From NCBI RefSeq assembly GCF_014651695.1, contig NZ_BMXJ01000001.1, positions 401,353-465,352 of the forward strand: a stretch of 64,000 bases of DNA. Reading direction: 5' to 3'. The translations under genes and the position numbers were made by a program. Positions 44,680-53,344 of the stretch are shown here, piece after piece (position 1 is the stretch's first letter; each line of letters begins with the position of its first letter). Under the pieces are notes generated by a model. The model ran no database searches and had not been told where the DNA came from. It saw only the letters and a list, made by a program, of their open reading frames with translations. The DNA comes from Nocardiopsis terrae (GTDB taxonomy: Bacteria; Actinomycetota; Actinomycetes; Streptosporangiales; Streptosporangiaceae).

Positions 44680-45813
44680 TCAAGCTGACTCAAGCAAGAA
44701 ACCATAATCTTCATCCTCAGAACAGCCCAGACCCCCAACGGCAAAAATTCCAAAGCCAGTTTTCACCAATTCAACCCCGTTTCCGCAATTTCCTTTTTCG
44801 ACAGAAACGTTAAAATGATTTACCTCATTCTCCTGAACCTCAAAGACACTAACTCCTGCACCTGAAGCAGAGATAAGAATGTTTTGATCCAGTTCATAAA
44901 GACCACCCACATCAAGTGGGGCCCGACGATATTCAGCAAAACCATAGATATTCCTTACTCCAAAGCGTTCCACCTCATATTCCAAAAAATTACCATTATA
45001 AGTAAGTAGGCTATTGTGGCCATCTTGGGAAATTATTAGCAAATCTCCGTCGCTTGATACAGTCGACCCAAGGGCTCGCACTTTTTGATCTTCCGCATCT
45101 ACAAATTCAATTCCCTGCACAGAGAGGTCCTCCAAAGAAAATACTGCTCCTCTCATTTCACCATGATCGCTCATTCCTAGTAGGTAAAAGTCCCCCGAAG
45201 CAAGTTCTTCCATCTCATAAACAAAAAAATCAACGGGGACAGCCTGCCATGCGTCGTCAAGGATTGAATAAATAAGAAGATCCTTGTTTTTTCCATTCGG
45301 ACCAGAACCACCCCCAACTACTAGTTTTCCCTGAGAGTACCTAGCAACAGAATTGCTACGCCCTTCAGGGGCATCTGCTATTTTTCTCCATCTTTGATCC
45401 TCGATATTAAAAGCATGCCCATCTCTAGCTAGCCGGTCGCCGGTAACATCATCGAACCCATCAAGAAATCCTCCCCATACAATCATTTCTTTTTCAGAAA
45501 TAACGGCAACGTGTCCAGATCGAGGCCTGATGTCGCTTTCAGGAATTTGACTCCACTCTGATTTCTGGAGATCATACATAAAACCATCATTTAGTGCATT
45601 ATCCTGACTTCCAGTATTTCCTCCCCAAACAATTACGGATGATTCACTTGCAACCAATGAATGCCCTCTTCGGTGATCTCCAGGAAACGGACCCAGAGTA
45701 CTCGTCGAAACACTCGAACTCTGGTAATCTTCTTGATTGAAAAATGAACATCCAGTTGCCAGAAGCAAACTAATTGAAGAGAGGGCCCAAAAAATACCCG
45801 AGACGAATTTCAT
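44680..45813 (-). CDS. Kelch-repeat lipoprotein in AT-rich operon
   Basis: The 377-residue protein starts at ATG 45813 (AAAGGTGGG upstream). A lipoprotein signal ends in the lipobox LLATGC with Cys22. Kelch-type blades follow: GHSLVASESSVIVWGGNTG, SGHVAVISEKEMIVWGGFLDG, SNSVARYSQGKLVVGGGSG, with further degenerate repeats, suggesting a beta-propeller on the outer face of the membrane. Codon use is AT-rich, unlike the chromosome. It is third in a minus-strand operon, 14 bp after the hydrolase stop. Binding partner unknown. Confidence 0.75.
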   Translation of the reverse strand: MKFVSGIFWALSSISLLLATGCSFFNQEDYQSSSVSTSTLGPFPGDHRRGHSLVASESSVIVWGGNTGSQDNALNDGFMYDLQKSEWSQIPESDIRPRSGHVAVISEKEMIVWGGFLDGFDDVTGDRLARDGHAFNIEDQRWRKIADAPEGRSNSVARYSQGKLVVGGGSGPNGKNKDLLIYSILDDAWQAVPVDFFVYEMEELASGDFYLLGMSDHGEMRGAVFSLEDLSVQGIEFVDAEDQKVRALGSTVSSDGDLLIISQDGHNSLLTYNGNFLEYEVERFGVRNIYGFAEYRRAPLDVGGLYELDQNILISASGAGVSVFEVQENEVNHFNVSVEKGNCGNGVELVKTGFGIFAVGGLGCSEDEDYGFLLESA

Positions 45814-45827
45814 GAGTAATCCCACCT

Positions 45828-47141
45828 TTATGATACTACTGCATCCAAGCATTCCGTAGTTCCATCTGAAGAACTGTGTGACACTTCTTCTGAATTAATC
45901 CATGTTCCATTTTCAATTGAACCAAAGCTATCTCTTACAAGCCAAGGCTCCGTTAGCGGATCAGCATCGGCTACAACGATACAAAAATTTTCTGCACTGA
46001 TTGATAGGATGCTTTTCCCGCCTTCTTCGCTATCAATGGACGAACATGGCAAATGCATCCCTTCCAGAATCGACATATGACTGTGCTCAGAGTATGAAGT
46101 CGGCTCCCAGCCATCAGATACAGCGCAGACCTCAGAGAGGTACGCAAGATACCCTGGGGATATAGACATCTCTCCGTATCGCATCCAAAAAGAGTCTGAC
46201 AATTGACCAGCCAAATAATCATTTGATCTTGAGTTCAATTGACCAGAGTAGGAAGATATATCCTCAGAATCTAGATAACCTACGGCAATCTCGGCTGATA
46301 GATAGTCAAACTCATCCACTTCGATTGACCTGCTGGGAGCATCCTTCGAGATGATCTCCTCTTCTGAATTGTGTTTAATTTTTTCATAGATATTTCCGAC
46401 TTGATTCGATCGACTTTCCATAAGTTTCGTTCCACTCGCCCCTACCGGAAAAGGCCTGATTAGAGAAACCCAATCAAATTCCCAATTTTCGAGATATGAA
46501 AGCCGAGCCGAGCCGAAAGAGTAACCAAGAAACCCATTTACGCTTACCGACTCAGACTCTTCAATCGCTGCGACAACTTCCGAATATGTATTGGAAGAGA
46601 ATCCCCAGTTTCCTCCACCTGCTCGAATTTCGCATGCTTCGACGAGGTTATCGGCTTCCTCTTTATTCGGACCGCCTGGATCTCGTGAATTCATGTAAAA
46701 ATTGCTCAGGCCACTTTTGCATTCATCAGAAGTTGGTTTGCGAACCCAAGGCTCTTCAATAAAGATGACACTATAATCCTCTGGAAGCGACAAGGAAGAA
46801 GTCAAATCATTCAAGTTGACATCTCCAGAAAGGATTGATGACCCAGGTCCACCTACATCGACTACGGCTGCCACATCGCCTGTTCCACGGATTATTCTAT
46901 ATCTGAATTCTCCTATACTAGTAGATACAAATGAGCAATCTTCTTTTGGGGTTGGGTCTTTACACGGATCCAATACTTCTTGAGAAGAATCCTGAAAACT
47001 TTCATCAATTTCTTCTGGCATATTTATGTACGCCACTACAGAAACCAAAAGGATAATTGATACAATTGAAGAAATAAGAAGAAAAATGGGCGGGGTGCCC
47101 CCATTTTTGCGAGGCACCCCTGTATTTTTACCGAGTGGCAA
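45828..47141 (-). CDS. Membrane-anchored alpha/beta-hydrolase (S33/tripeptidyl-aminopeptidase-like)
   Basis: The 437-residue protein has one N-terminal helix (residues 19-39) and the rest outside. Catalytic features fit secreted S33 peptidases: oxyanion VDVGGPGSS (94-102), nucleophile elbow GYSFG with Ser208, Asp394 in DADPLTEP and His422 in EVSHSSSDGTTECLDAVV, which resembles the closing His-Cys segment of that family. The usual cap is short. AT-rich codons; second gene of the operon, 6 bp after the secreted-protein gene. Substrate unknown; similarity judged by motif only. Confidence 0.65.
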   Translation of the reverse strand: MPLGKNTGVPRKNGGTPPIFLLISSIVSIILLVSVVAYINMPEEIDESFQDSSQEVLDPCKDPTPKEDCSFVSTSIGEFRYRIIRGTGDVAAVVDVGGPGSSILSGDVNLNDLTSSLSLPEDYSVIFIEEPWVRKPTSDECKSGLSNFYMNSRDPGGPNKEEADNLVEACEIRAGGGNWGFSSNTYSEVVAAIEESESVSVNGFLGYSFGSARLSYLENWEFDWVSLIRPFPVGASGTKLMESRSNQVGNIYEKIKHNSEEEIISKDAPSRSIEVDEFDYLSAEIAVGYLDSEDISSYSGQLNSRSNDYLAGQLSDSFWMRYGEMSISPGYLAYLSEVCAVSDGWEPTSYSEHSHMSILEGMHLPCSSIDSEEGGKSILSISAENFCIVVADADPLTEPWLVRDSFGSIENGTWINSEEVSHSSSDGTTECLDAVVS

Positions 47142-47147
47142 CTTTAT

Positions 47148-48227
47148 TTACCATCCGCTATCGGTGTGGACATATTTATACGTCGGAATCTGTGTAGGAT
47201 TGCACGGAATTACGCCACAGTTTCGAACCTCTGCCCACATGTAGTCGGCAAACATGGGGATGATGGTGTCGTTCGTTGCCGTTATGTGCATGGCAAAGTC
47301 CAAAGCCATCTGCTGTCTGGTAGAAGATCCATCCCAGTCGATACCCATGGATTTTTCACCGATCTCCGGCAAAACAGACATATCTTCGCAGTTATCGATA
47401 TCAACATTAAGGCCAGCACCATAATAAGTGAGGTCAAAACTTCCGCCAGGGTTGCACTGACTTGAAGGAGAAGTAGGAACCCACTTGTTAAGCTTGCTGA
47501 TACGGGATTCCATTCCCTCCCAAGGCCGACTCCTCAGCGTGAGATCGATCGTTGCGGCCGAACCGAGCAGGGGGCTAGCCTTTGACCAAATACCCCACCG
47601 ATTATAAGCCCATTGACGGGTTCCGCTTTCGGCCCACTTTTCATAGCAGCTCACCATGTTGTGGTCATTGTCTGCCACACTGGCATAGTAAGAATTAAAA
47701 TATCCGCCCCAACAGTCGTCAGCATGTAGACGCATTCCATTGGAGGTTGCAGATTCATAACCCATGCCAGTTCTTCCTGGGTTAATATCCCTTCCCTGGT
47801 CCTGGTCCTGGTCCTGTGCCATTGCTACACCAAGACCACTCTGACTCTGATCTTCCCCCAGAGAAATCTCTGATCTATTGACTTCAGCTGGAGAAAGCCC
47901 ATCGACCCAAACAAGATCAATAGACCCTGATTCCAGTGGATCCATCAGTTTCGCAGAATTTACCTGTTCGATATCAACAAGGTTCCCTGAGCGTGCCTGG
48001 CTCTCGAGATACTGATTCACGGGGGAGTCTTCTGTGCTTTGACTTCTGAGACTCGCCACCCCAGAAGAGGTGCTCTGCTGAATCTCTTCCATGCTAATAC
48101 TGGCTACTTGGAGATTCTCAAGAGGATCTCCTTCAAGTTCGGAAGCTTGGACGTTTGCTTGCATAAAACCAGCGAGGCCGATTCCTGCAAGTGAAGCAGC
48201 AAAAAACTTTCGTCTCTGGGGGATCAT
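47148..48227 (-). CDS. Secreted protein with Tat-type signal, unknown function
   Basis: The 359-residue protein starts at ATG 48227 (AAGGAAAAA). Its N-terminus MIPQRRKFFAASLAGIGLAG has a twin-arginine motif, a hydrophobic core and a likely AQA/QAS-type cleavage near residue 29. A Ser/Glu-rich middle contains a QDQDQDQ repeat (about residues 138-144). The C-terminal half (about 155-359) is richer in Trp, Tyr and Cys (HADDCWGGYFNSYYASV, ADYMWAEVRNCGVIPCNP) and looks like a folded, disulfide-containing domain. I do not recognise it. First gene of the AT-rich operon. Confidence 0.7.
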   Translation of the reverse strand: MIPQRRKFFAASLAGIGLAGFMQANVQASELEGDPLENLQVASISMEEIQQSTSSGVASLRSQSTEDSPVNQYLESQARSGNLVDIEQVNSAKLMDPLESGSIDLVWVDGLSPAEVNRSEISLGEDQSQSGLGVAMAQDQDQDQGRDINPGRTGMGYESATSNGMRLHADDCWGGYFNSYYASVADNDHNMVSCYEKWAESGTRQWAYNRWGIWSKASPLLGSAATIDLTLRSRPWEGMESRISKLNKWVPTSPSSQCNPGGSFDLTYYGAGLNVDIDNCEDMSVLPEIGEKSMGIDWDGSSTRQQMALDFAMHITATNDTIIPMFADYMWAEVRNCGVIPCNPTQIPTYKYVHTDSGW

Positions 48228-48379
48228 TTTTTCCTTATTTACGGGGGTTTTATCAAAAATGCAAAAACTATGCTATCACAAGTGTCAACCCACAGGAGCC
48301 CATGCCATCTTGACATGTCATATCACAGATAATCTTGTAAAATGTTTTTTGCTCGATCTTATTGGGGGAACCAGGGAAA

Positions 48380-48600
48380 ATGTTGACCAAGATTGGGATG
48401 GAAGGGGAGTCGTCGCGCGGCGCGCTTCTGGTGGGAGCCAGGGATGCTTCAAACTTAGGAGCGCGAGAAATTAAAAGTGATCAGATCGAATCGCACTTCA
48501 ACAAACAACGGAGACTGCTACTGAACCTTGAACAAGCTCTTAACGGAGTAGAGGCGGGATCCAATCTCGACTTATCGGATGAATCCGTGCAGGATCCTGA
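48380..48600 (+). pseudogene. Truncated AT-rich ORF divergent from the exported operon
   Basis: From ATG 48380 (GGGAAA upstream) the frame reads MLTKIGMEGESSRGALLVG, then a charged helical stretch KSDQIESHFNKQRRLLLNLE up to about codon 65. After about 48580 the frame enters the 3' end of transposase B. It looks like the surviving N-terminus of a cargo gene cut by that insertion. Function unknown; could be chance. Confidence 0.35.
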
Positions 48601-49582
48601 GTTCTCTCTGGGCCGAGCGAAGATGGGTCCCCATCACCCGCTCCAGCTCCTCCAAGCTCCGAAACGCCCGGTACGCCAGATGGTCCTTCAGGTGTGACCA
48701 CAGCGTCTCGACCGGATTCAGCTCAGGCGCTACTTGGGCAGGTGCACCACGCTCAACCAGGCCTGCTCGGCCAGCTCCCGACTCACCCAGCGGGCGGTAG
48801 GCGAGGAGTGGTTGTCCCGCACCAGCACCACTGGAGCCCTGAGTTGAGAGTGGAGCCTGCAGATCAGATCGGACAGGTCGTGTTGGGTAATGGAATCGCG
48901 TTGGGCCCCGTACACCAGCCGCACCCGCCCATCGGCGTGGTTGACACACAGCCAGCCGCTGGCATTCATCCGCTGGCGCCGCTTGCGCGACACAGCGATC
49001 AGCGGGGTCTGCCCACGCCTGCCCCACGTCCGACGCACCGGAGGATCGGTGCTCGCACCAGTCCCATCAGCGAAAACGATCCACACCCCGAATCGGAGCG
49101 CTTCCTCTTTTGACCCGCGGCCACACCTGGGTGCGCCAAGCCGCGATGTCCTCCTCATCCCTCTCAGCGGCCCGCACCGCAGGCGCCTGCCAGGACAAAC
49201 CAAGCCGGTCTATCATCCGCCACACCCCGGAAAGATCCGCGTAACAACGCCCGAGCCGCTCCTTGGTCAGGCGATTGATCCGGGCCAGGGTCCACTGCTA
49301 GTCCTCCCAGCCATGGGCGCCCGGGCCTTGGAGGAGCAGGCTGACCAGCTCACGTTCCTGCTCGGGGTCCAGCAGGGCGTCAGCTCCCTGCTGGCCCGGG
49401 GCCAGCGCGTTGGCACCGCCCTGGGGCCAGGCGCTGTGCCAGTGGTGGACGGCTTGCCACGAGACACCAAGCACGCGAGCGATCTCGGCTTGGGAGTGCT
49501 TGCCGACCTCGAACAGGGCAGCAGCGAACATCCGACGGTCGTGGCGTTCTTCAGGGATTTGAGGCTTCTGAGGGGCCTCCAT
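48572..49582 (-). pseudogene. IS630 family transposase, nonsense and frameshifts (copy B)
   Basis: The N-terminal frame (49582-49298) has the HTH MFAAALFEVGKHSQAEIARVLGVSWQAVHHWH and stops at a TAG (GWED-stop) before the in-frame continuation QWTLARINRLTKERLG. A shift then gives FADGTGASTDPPVRRTWGRRGQTP (expected DETG is DGTG) and VVLVRDNHSSPTARW. Another shift gives PELNPVETLWSHLKDHL to the end. It is a different family member from copy A and inversely oriented. Inactive. Confidence 0.8.
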
Positions 49583-49652
49583 ATCTTATGACACGACAGG
49601 AATCCCCGTCCGTCAACACCCACCTCAAAGATCAATAGCCTAGCAAAAACGG

Positions 49653-49725
49653 TAGGCCCCCAGGGGCTCGAACCCTGAACCCACGGATTAAAAGTCCGTT
49701 GCTCTGCCAATTGAGCTAGAGGCCC
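49653..49725 (-). tRNA. tRNA-Lys (TTT), complete
   Basis: This is a 73-nt cloverleaf: acceptor GGGCCTC with GGGGCCT (G.T at 1-72 and T.G at 6-67), D-arm GCTC-AATTGGCA-GAGC, anticodon arm ACGGA-CTTTTAA-TCCGT, T-arm CAGGG-TTCGAGC-CCCTG, discriminator A. It shares the stretch TGGCAGAGCA and CGGACTTTTAAT with the broken copy at 43393 but lies on the other strand. It is probably the functional copy. Confidence 0.9.
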
Positions 49726-50045
49726 GCGCGTGCGACCTGGAGCCTGACCCCTGGCCGTCGCCGCGACAACTCTACCGCAGCCGTGGGCGCTTGGGGCGTC
49801 CGGTCATGGCCAACTGCCAAGGTCGCACCTCGACGCGGTGACGGGCGAGCAGGAGGCACACACGCTCCTGACGAACACCCGAGCCATCACCGAGCACACC
49901 CCACCCGGCTCATGCGCGACGTTGCAGGAGCCGTTGGTGTCTACCCGCACCGCGACCGGTCCTCGGACCTGGGCACTGACCACGAAGCGGCCCCGCTGGG
50001 GACCGTAGACAGTCTTGTTCCCAGCGGGGCTCGACGGGCCCTCGG
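49726..50045. promoter_or_regulatory. Gap between tRNA-Lys and integrase: promoter and terminator
   Basis: The 29-bp tRNA promoter element occupies 49756-49784 (minus strand). A hairpin GCCCCGCTGGG (49990-50000) with CCCAGCGGGGC (50020-50030) lies just past the integrase stop and serves as its terminator. The remaining sequence holds no gene that I can support and is where integrase arm sites would be expected. Confidence 0.6.
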
Positions 50046-51515
50046 TCAGGCGCGATGGGCTGCGGGCTTCAACATCGCCGCCGTAGCCTCAGCTGCTGCT
50101 TTGGCCACGTCGGGGAACACCGTTTGGTAGGTGTCCTGGGTGAAGTGGGTCGTGGCGTGCCCGAGCTCAGCAGAGACGACCTTGACGTCCACCCCGGCGG
50201 CCAGACTCATCGACGCCGCCCCGTGGCGTAGCCCGTGTAGGGCGATGGGCGGCAGTCCGGCGGCTCGGGTGATGCGGTGGAACCAGTCGGTGACCTGGGC
50301 CGGGTGCCAACCCCGGCCGTCTTCACGGGTGAATACCAGCCCGGTTTCTGGCCACTCGGTTCCGAGGGCCATCTTGGCTTCGAGCTGGTGGCGCTTCCAG
50401 GTCCGCAGCACCCGGACGGTGGTCGCGTCCAGGGTGATGGTGCGTTCCCCGGCGGTGCTCTTGGGTGTGCAGGTGTGGGTTTCCCAGCCGAGTTGGACGA
50501 CCTGGGTGTGGATGTCGATCTCTCCGTCCACCAGCCGCGTGTTCGCCCACGGCAACCCTACGGCTTCGCCACGCCTCAGGCCCTTGACCGCGATGAGGTG
50601 GAAGAGCGGGAAGAGCCAGGTGTATTTGCGGGCGTGGTCCAGGAAGCGGATGGTCTGGTCGGGTGTCCAGATCATCACCTCCCCCGGGATGGTGCCGTTC
50701 TTCTCCCACTGTTTGATGCGGTCGGCTGTCCAGACCAGGGGTTTCTTCCTGGGACAGGATGGCAGGCGGGCGTGGGAGGCGGCGTTGAAGGTTACCGGCA
50801 GGTCGGGGCGGCGTACCGCGTCTGACAGGGCGCTGCGGAGTGTGGCGCGGACGCGGTGTTTGGTGGCCAGTGAGACCACCCGTCGGCGCTCCAGCTTCGC
50901 CCACGCCTGGGAGTCCCCGGCCTCGCGGCACTCGATGATGCGTTCGTTGACCTCCTCAATCGCGGTGAACATCGCCTCCACGTGGCGAGCCTGGAGTTTG
51001 TCCAGACGGATCCTGCCCAGGTGCGGGACGAGGTGGTTGGTGATGTGGCTGCTGTAGGAGCGGCGGGTGTTGCGGGTCAGGTCGGGTTTGTCCTTCAACC
51101 ACTCGGCCAACCACTCCTGGACGGTAGGCACTTCGGCTCGTAGGTCCACACCCAGGTGGAGGCGGCGTTTGACCTCGCCTGTCTCCGGTAGGGGCCGGCG
51201 GGCCCTGATCTCGGCTTGGATGAGATCAGCGACCTGGATCAGGTCGTCCTGTTCCTGGCCCGCGAGGTCGAGCAGAGCCCGTACCCGCTGGAGTGCTTCC
51301 AGCGCGGCTTCTTGTGAGGCCAGGCCGATCTGGCGGGCCTGGCGCCTGCCGCCCTGGGCGGTGCGGGGCAGTTCGACCTGGTAGCCCCAGCGGCCGTGGG
51401 TGGAGCTCCAGGTGCCGCTGCGGCGGCGCAGCATCACGCACCGCACCCCGAGGAGTTTTCCGTTGTCGTCGCGGCATCCGCAGCGTTTGAACGTGGAGCC
51501 TTCATGTGCGGCCAA
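50046..51515 (-). CDS. Tyrosine-type site-specific integrase
   Basis: The 489-residue recombinase starts at TTG 51515 with AGGAGG six bases upstream. It has an arm-binding N-terminus, an SAM-like core-binding domain (VQEWLAEWLKDKPDLTRNTRRSYSSHITNHLVPHLG) and the catalytic domain with Arg in AVKGLRRGEAVGL, Lys in KSTAGERTI, HGLRHGAAS (HxxR), LGHATTHFT (His) and Tyr in TQDTYQTVFP. All catalytic residues are present. It matches AICE/pSAM2-type integrases. It overlaps the excisionase-like gene and faces tRNA-Lys, its likely attachment gene. Confidence 0.93.
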   Translation of the reverse strand: MAAHEGSTFKRCGCRDDNGKLLGVRCVMLRRRSGTWSSTHGRWGYQVELPRTAQGGRRQARQIGLASQEAALEALQRVRALLDLAGQEQDDLIQVADLIQAEIRARRPLPETGEVKRRLHLGVDLRAEVPTVQEWLAEWLKDKPDLTRNTRRSYSSHITNHLVPHLGRIRLDKLQARHVEAMFTAIEEVNERIIECREAGDSQAWAKLERRRVVSLATKHRVRATLRSALSDAVRRPDLPVTFNAASHARLPSCPRKKPLVWTADRIKQWEKNGTIPGEVMIWTPDQTIRFLDHARKYTWLFPLFHLIAVKGLRRGEAVGLPWANTRLVDGEIDIHTQVVQLGWETHTCTPKSTAGERTITLDATTVRVLRTWKRHQLEAKMALGTEWPETGLVFTREDGRGWHPAQVTDWFHRITRAAGLPPIALHGLRHGAASMSLAAGVDVKVVSAELGHATTHFTQDTYQTVFPDVAKAAAEATAAMLKPAAHRA

Positions 51516-51783
51516 GATCGACCTCCTGGTGCTGGTCACGGCGCGCACCGCATCCGCAGCAGACCCAGGTGAGAGGCTGCAGGCCCAGGTGGGCGAGTAT
51601 CCCCGCGGTGGGGATGCGCCACTGGCGACCCACCTTGTAGGCCGGTGCGGGGAAGGCATCGGCGTCGAGCAGTGTGTAGACGAACGTTCGGCTCATGCCG
51701 AGCAGGTCTCCGGCCGTGGCCGGGTCCACCCAGACCGGCAAAGCGCCGACCTCGTCCATCGTGACCGTCTTACTCGCTGCCAC
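51502..51783 (-). CDS. Excisionase-like HTH protein
   Basis: The 93-residue protein starts at GTG 51783 (AAAGGTGGG upstream). The MerR/Xis-type winged helix is WVDPATAGDLLGMSRTFVYTLLDADAFPAPAYKVGRQWRIPTAGILAHLG. A short Cys-rich tail (WVCCGCGARRDQH) follows. It overlaps the integrase start by 14 bp, the usual xis-int coupling in actinomycete elements. It probably directs excision together with the integrase. Confidence 0.85.
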   Translation of the reverse strand: MAASKTVTMDEVGALPVWVDPATAGDLLGMSRTFVYTLLDADAFPAPAYKVGRQWRIPTAGILAHLGLQPLTWVCCGCGARRDQHQEVDLGRT

Positions 51784-52035
51784 CTGCCCACCTTTCCACC
51801 ACCTGTGAACTGCACGGATGCGGTGCGCGGCCTCGCGTTTTGCGGGGCACCACGCATCCACGCTCGACCTCACCGAGCATTGCAAGCGGATTCGACGATT
51901 CCCCCAGTGGATTCACCCTCCCCCGACAACCACCGACCGATATCGACCAATAGGCCGGAATCGTTGCCGGTGGCCGTCAGCGGCCCACATAGGCCCCGAA
52001 CACCCCGGGCGGCCCCATGGGCGCATGGGGCCTGT

Positions 52036-52227
52036 TCAGTGCCGCACGATGCCCCACACGGCCCGTACCGCGCCCGAACCGTCCCGCCCTGGTTCCGGCC
52101 CTGTTGTCGTCCACGTGTTCGGCCAGCCGACGATGGTGTTTCCGCCCCGGGCGTGCCATCCCCAGGGGCCGCTGTCCTGGGAGGGTTCCTCGTCGCGGAT
52201 CCACAGGTCGGTGTTGGTGCGTGTCAT
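52036..52227 (-). CDS. Possible 63-residue protein
   Basis: From ATG 52227 with GAGGAG ten bases upstream the frame gives MTRTNTDLWIRDEEPSQDSG and then a Trp/Gly-rich part (WGWHARGGNTIVGWPNTWTT). No family recognised. It is one of few credible frames in a 1.5-kb stretch of the element, so a small element gene is possible. Confidence 0.35.
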   Translation of the reverse strand: MTRTNTDLWIRDEEPSQDSGPWGWHARGGNTIVGWPNTWTTTGPEPGRDGSGAVRAVWGIVRH

Positions 52228-52798
52228 CCAGAGCGTTCTCCTCATCCATGGCGCTGTTCGACTCAGTGGCTTTGAAGCGGCGAAGCACCCGTGGGTCGTT
52301 CCGCTTCGATCTCTCATCCTGTGAAGAACGCGCTCCTGCCCACTGGATTCGACAGCGGACCTACAAACCTCATCCAGCGGCTCCAGGCACAAACACCCCA
52401 TGCCAGCGCCTCGGTGGGTCCTCACCGGCAGGCTTCTGGAGGCCGACGGTGCGGGACCTCGTCTCAACCGGGTGCGAGGGCAAGCCGTTCAGGCGAGCGC
52501 CGCCTCGGCCCAGGCATCTCGATCGACGGCCGAGCTGCTCGCGCGGACGCTGCCGGGCTCCGCGCCAGGTCGGTCGGCTCGGACCTTGAGAAGCTCCGAG
52601 AATCTCTGCTCGGATGCAATCAATCGCATGGGGGTCCACGGTGTGGACGATCAATTTCTTGTGTCTGGTGTGGTTCCGGCCGATCACCAGGACATTCAGA
52701 AAAGGGGCTGATGCAACCGAGTGGAGAGCTTTTTGTTCTCCGGAGACGGGTTGGGAGGGGCGGGGTGGGGAGAGTGGCCGGAGACGGCAGCAGGTAGA

Positions 52799-52830
52799 GC
52801 GGGCGGTCGGCCGTTAGGCCGACCGCCCGC
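52799..52830. terminator. Perfect 14-bp hairpin
   Basis: GCGGGCGGTCGGCC (52799-52812) pairs perfectly with GGCCGACCGCCCGC (52817-52830) around a GTTA loop. No recognised gene ends nearby on either strand, so the transcript it ends is unknown. Confidence 0.7.
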
Positions 52831-53292
52831 CGGGCTGGGGCCGCCGCCCCTACGTGAGGGTGACTACCTACTGGTATAAGTCTGGACGCCACAGGCCCAG
52901 GTGGACCCCGGTTGAGCTGTGTGAACGCGCGTTCGGGGTGGGCCAGCAGGAGGCCCTTGCAGTGGCCCACCCGAAAATCCGGGTTCAGAGGGCGTTCACC
53001 TGTCTCTCTGGGCAGGTGAGACACCTCTCGAGTGCTGGATGGCGGCGCCTGCAGCGGGAGCGCGCACTTCCGAGTGCGCGAGGTTGCACGGCGTGGCCCG
53101 GCTGAGTCCTAGTGCCGGATTCCAGGCAGAAAAGTGCCATCCCTTTTTGCAGCACAGGGGTACTTCGGCGGTGGCTGAATTATTTCGTATGCGCAAGAAC
53201 TGCCGGTGCCGTGAATGGCTCGCTTCACGTGATGGACCGGGACATTGCGAGGTGTGGATGGGCTCGACGACAAGGAGCCGAACCCGCGCGCT

Positions 53293-53329
53293 AGCCGGGG
53301 CCGTCTCCTTGCTGGAGACGGCCCCGGCT
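53293..53329 (-). terminator. Perfect 16-bp hairpin after hypothetical gene
   Basis: AGCCGGGGCCGTCTCC (53293-53308) pairs perfectly with 53314-53329 around TTGCT. It starts 16 bp past the stop of the gene at 53345-53878. Confidence 0.85.
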
Positions 53330-53344
53330 GACGGACCTCCGAGG

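Larger units (their letters stand above)
51784..53344. other. 1.56-kb poorly coding stretch of the element
   Basis: Apart from the possible 63-residue ORF I see no supported gene. It holds strong hairpins (52799-52830 and 53293-53329) and a smaller one, GCGCACT-TCCG-AGTGCGC, near 53072-53089. Open frames on either strand lack domains and are Arg/Pro-rich shadows. Lost genes or non-coding RNAs are possible. Confidence 0.5.

Noticed and set aside
43571..49582. Classical composite transposon
   Set aside because: The two IS630-type transposases are not copies of each other and their ends do not match, so they could not have moved the cargo as one unit in the usual way.
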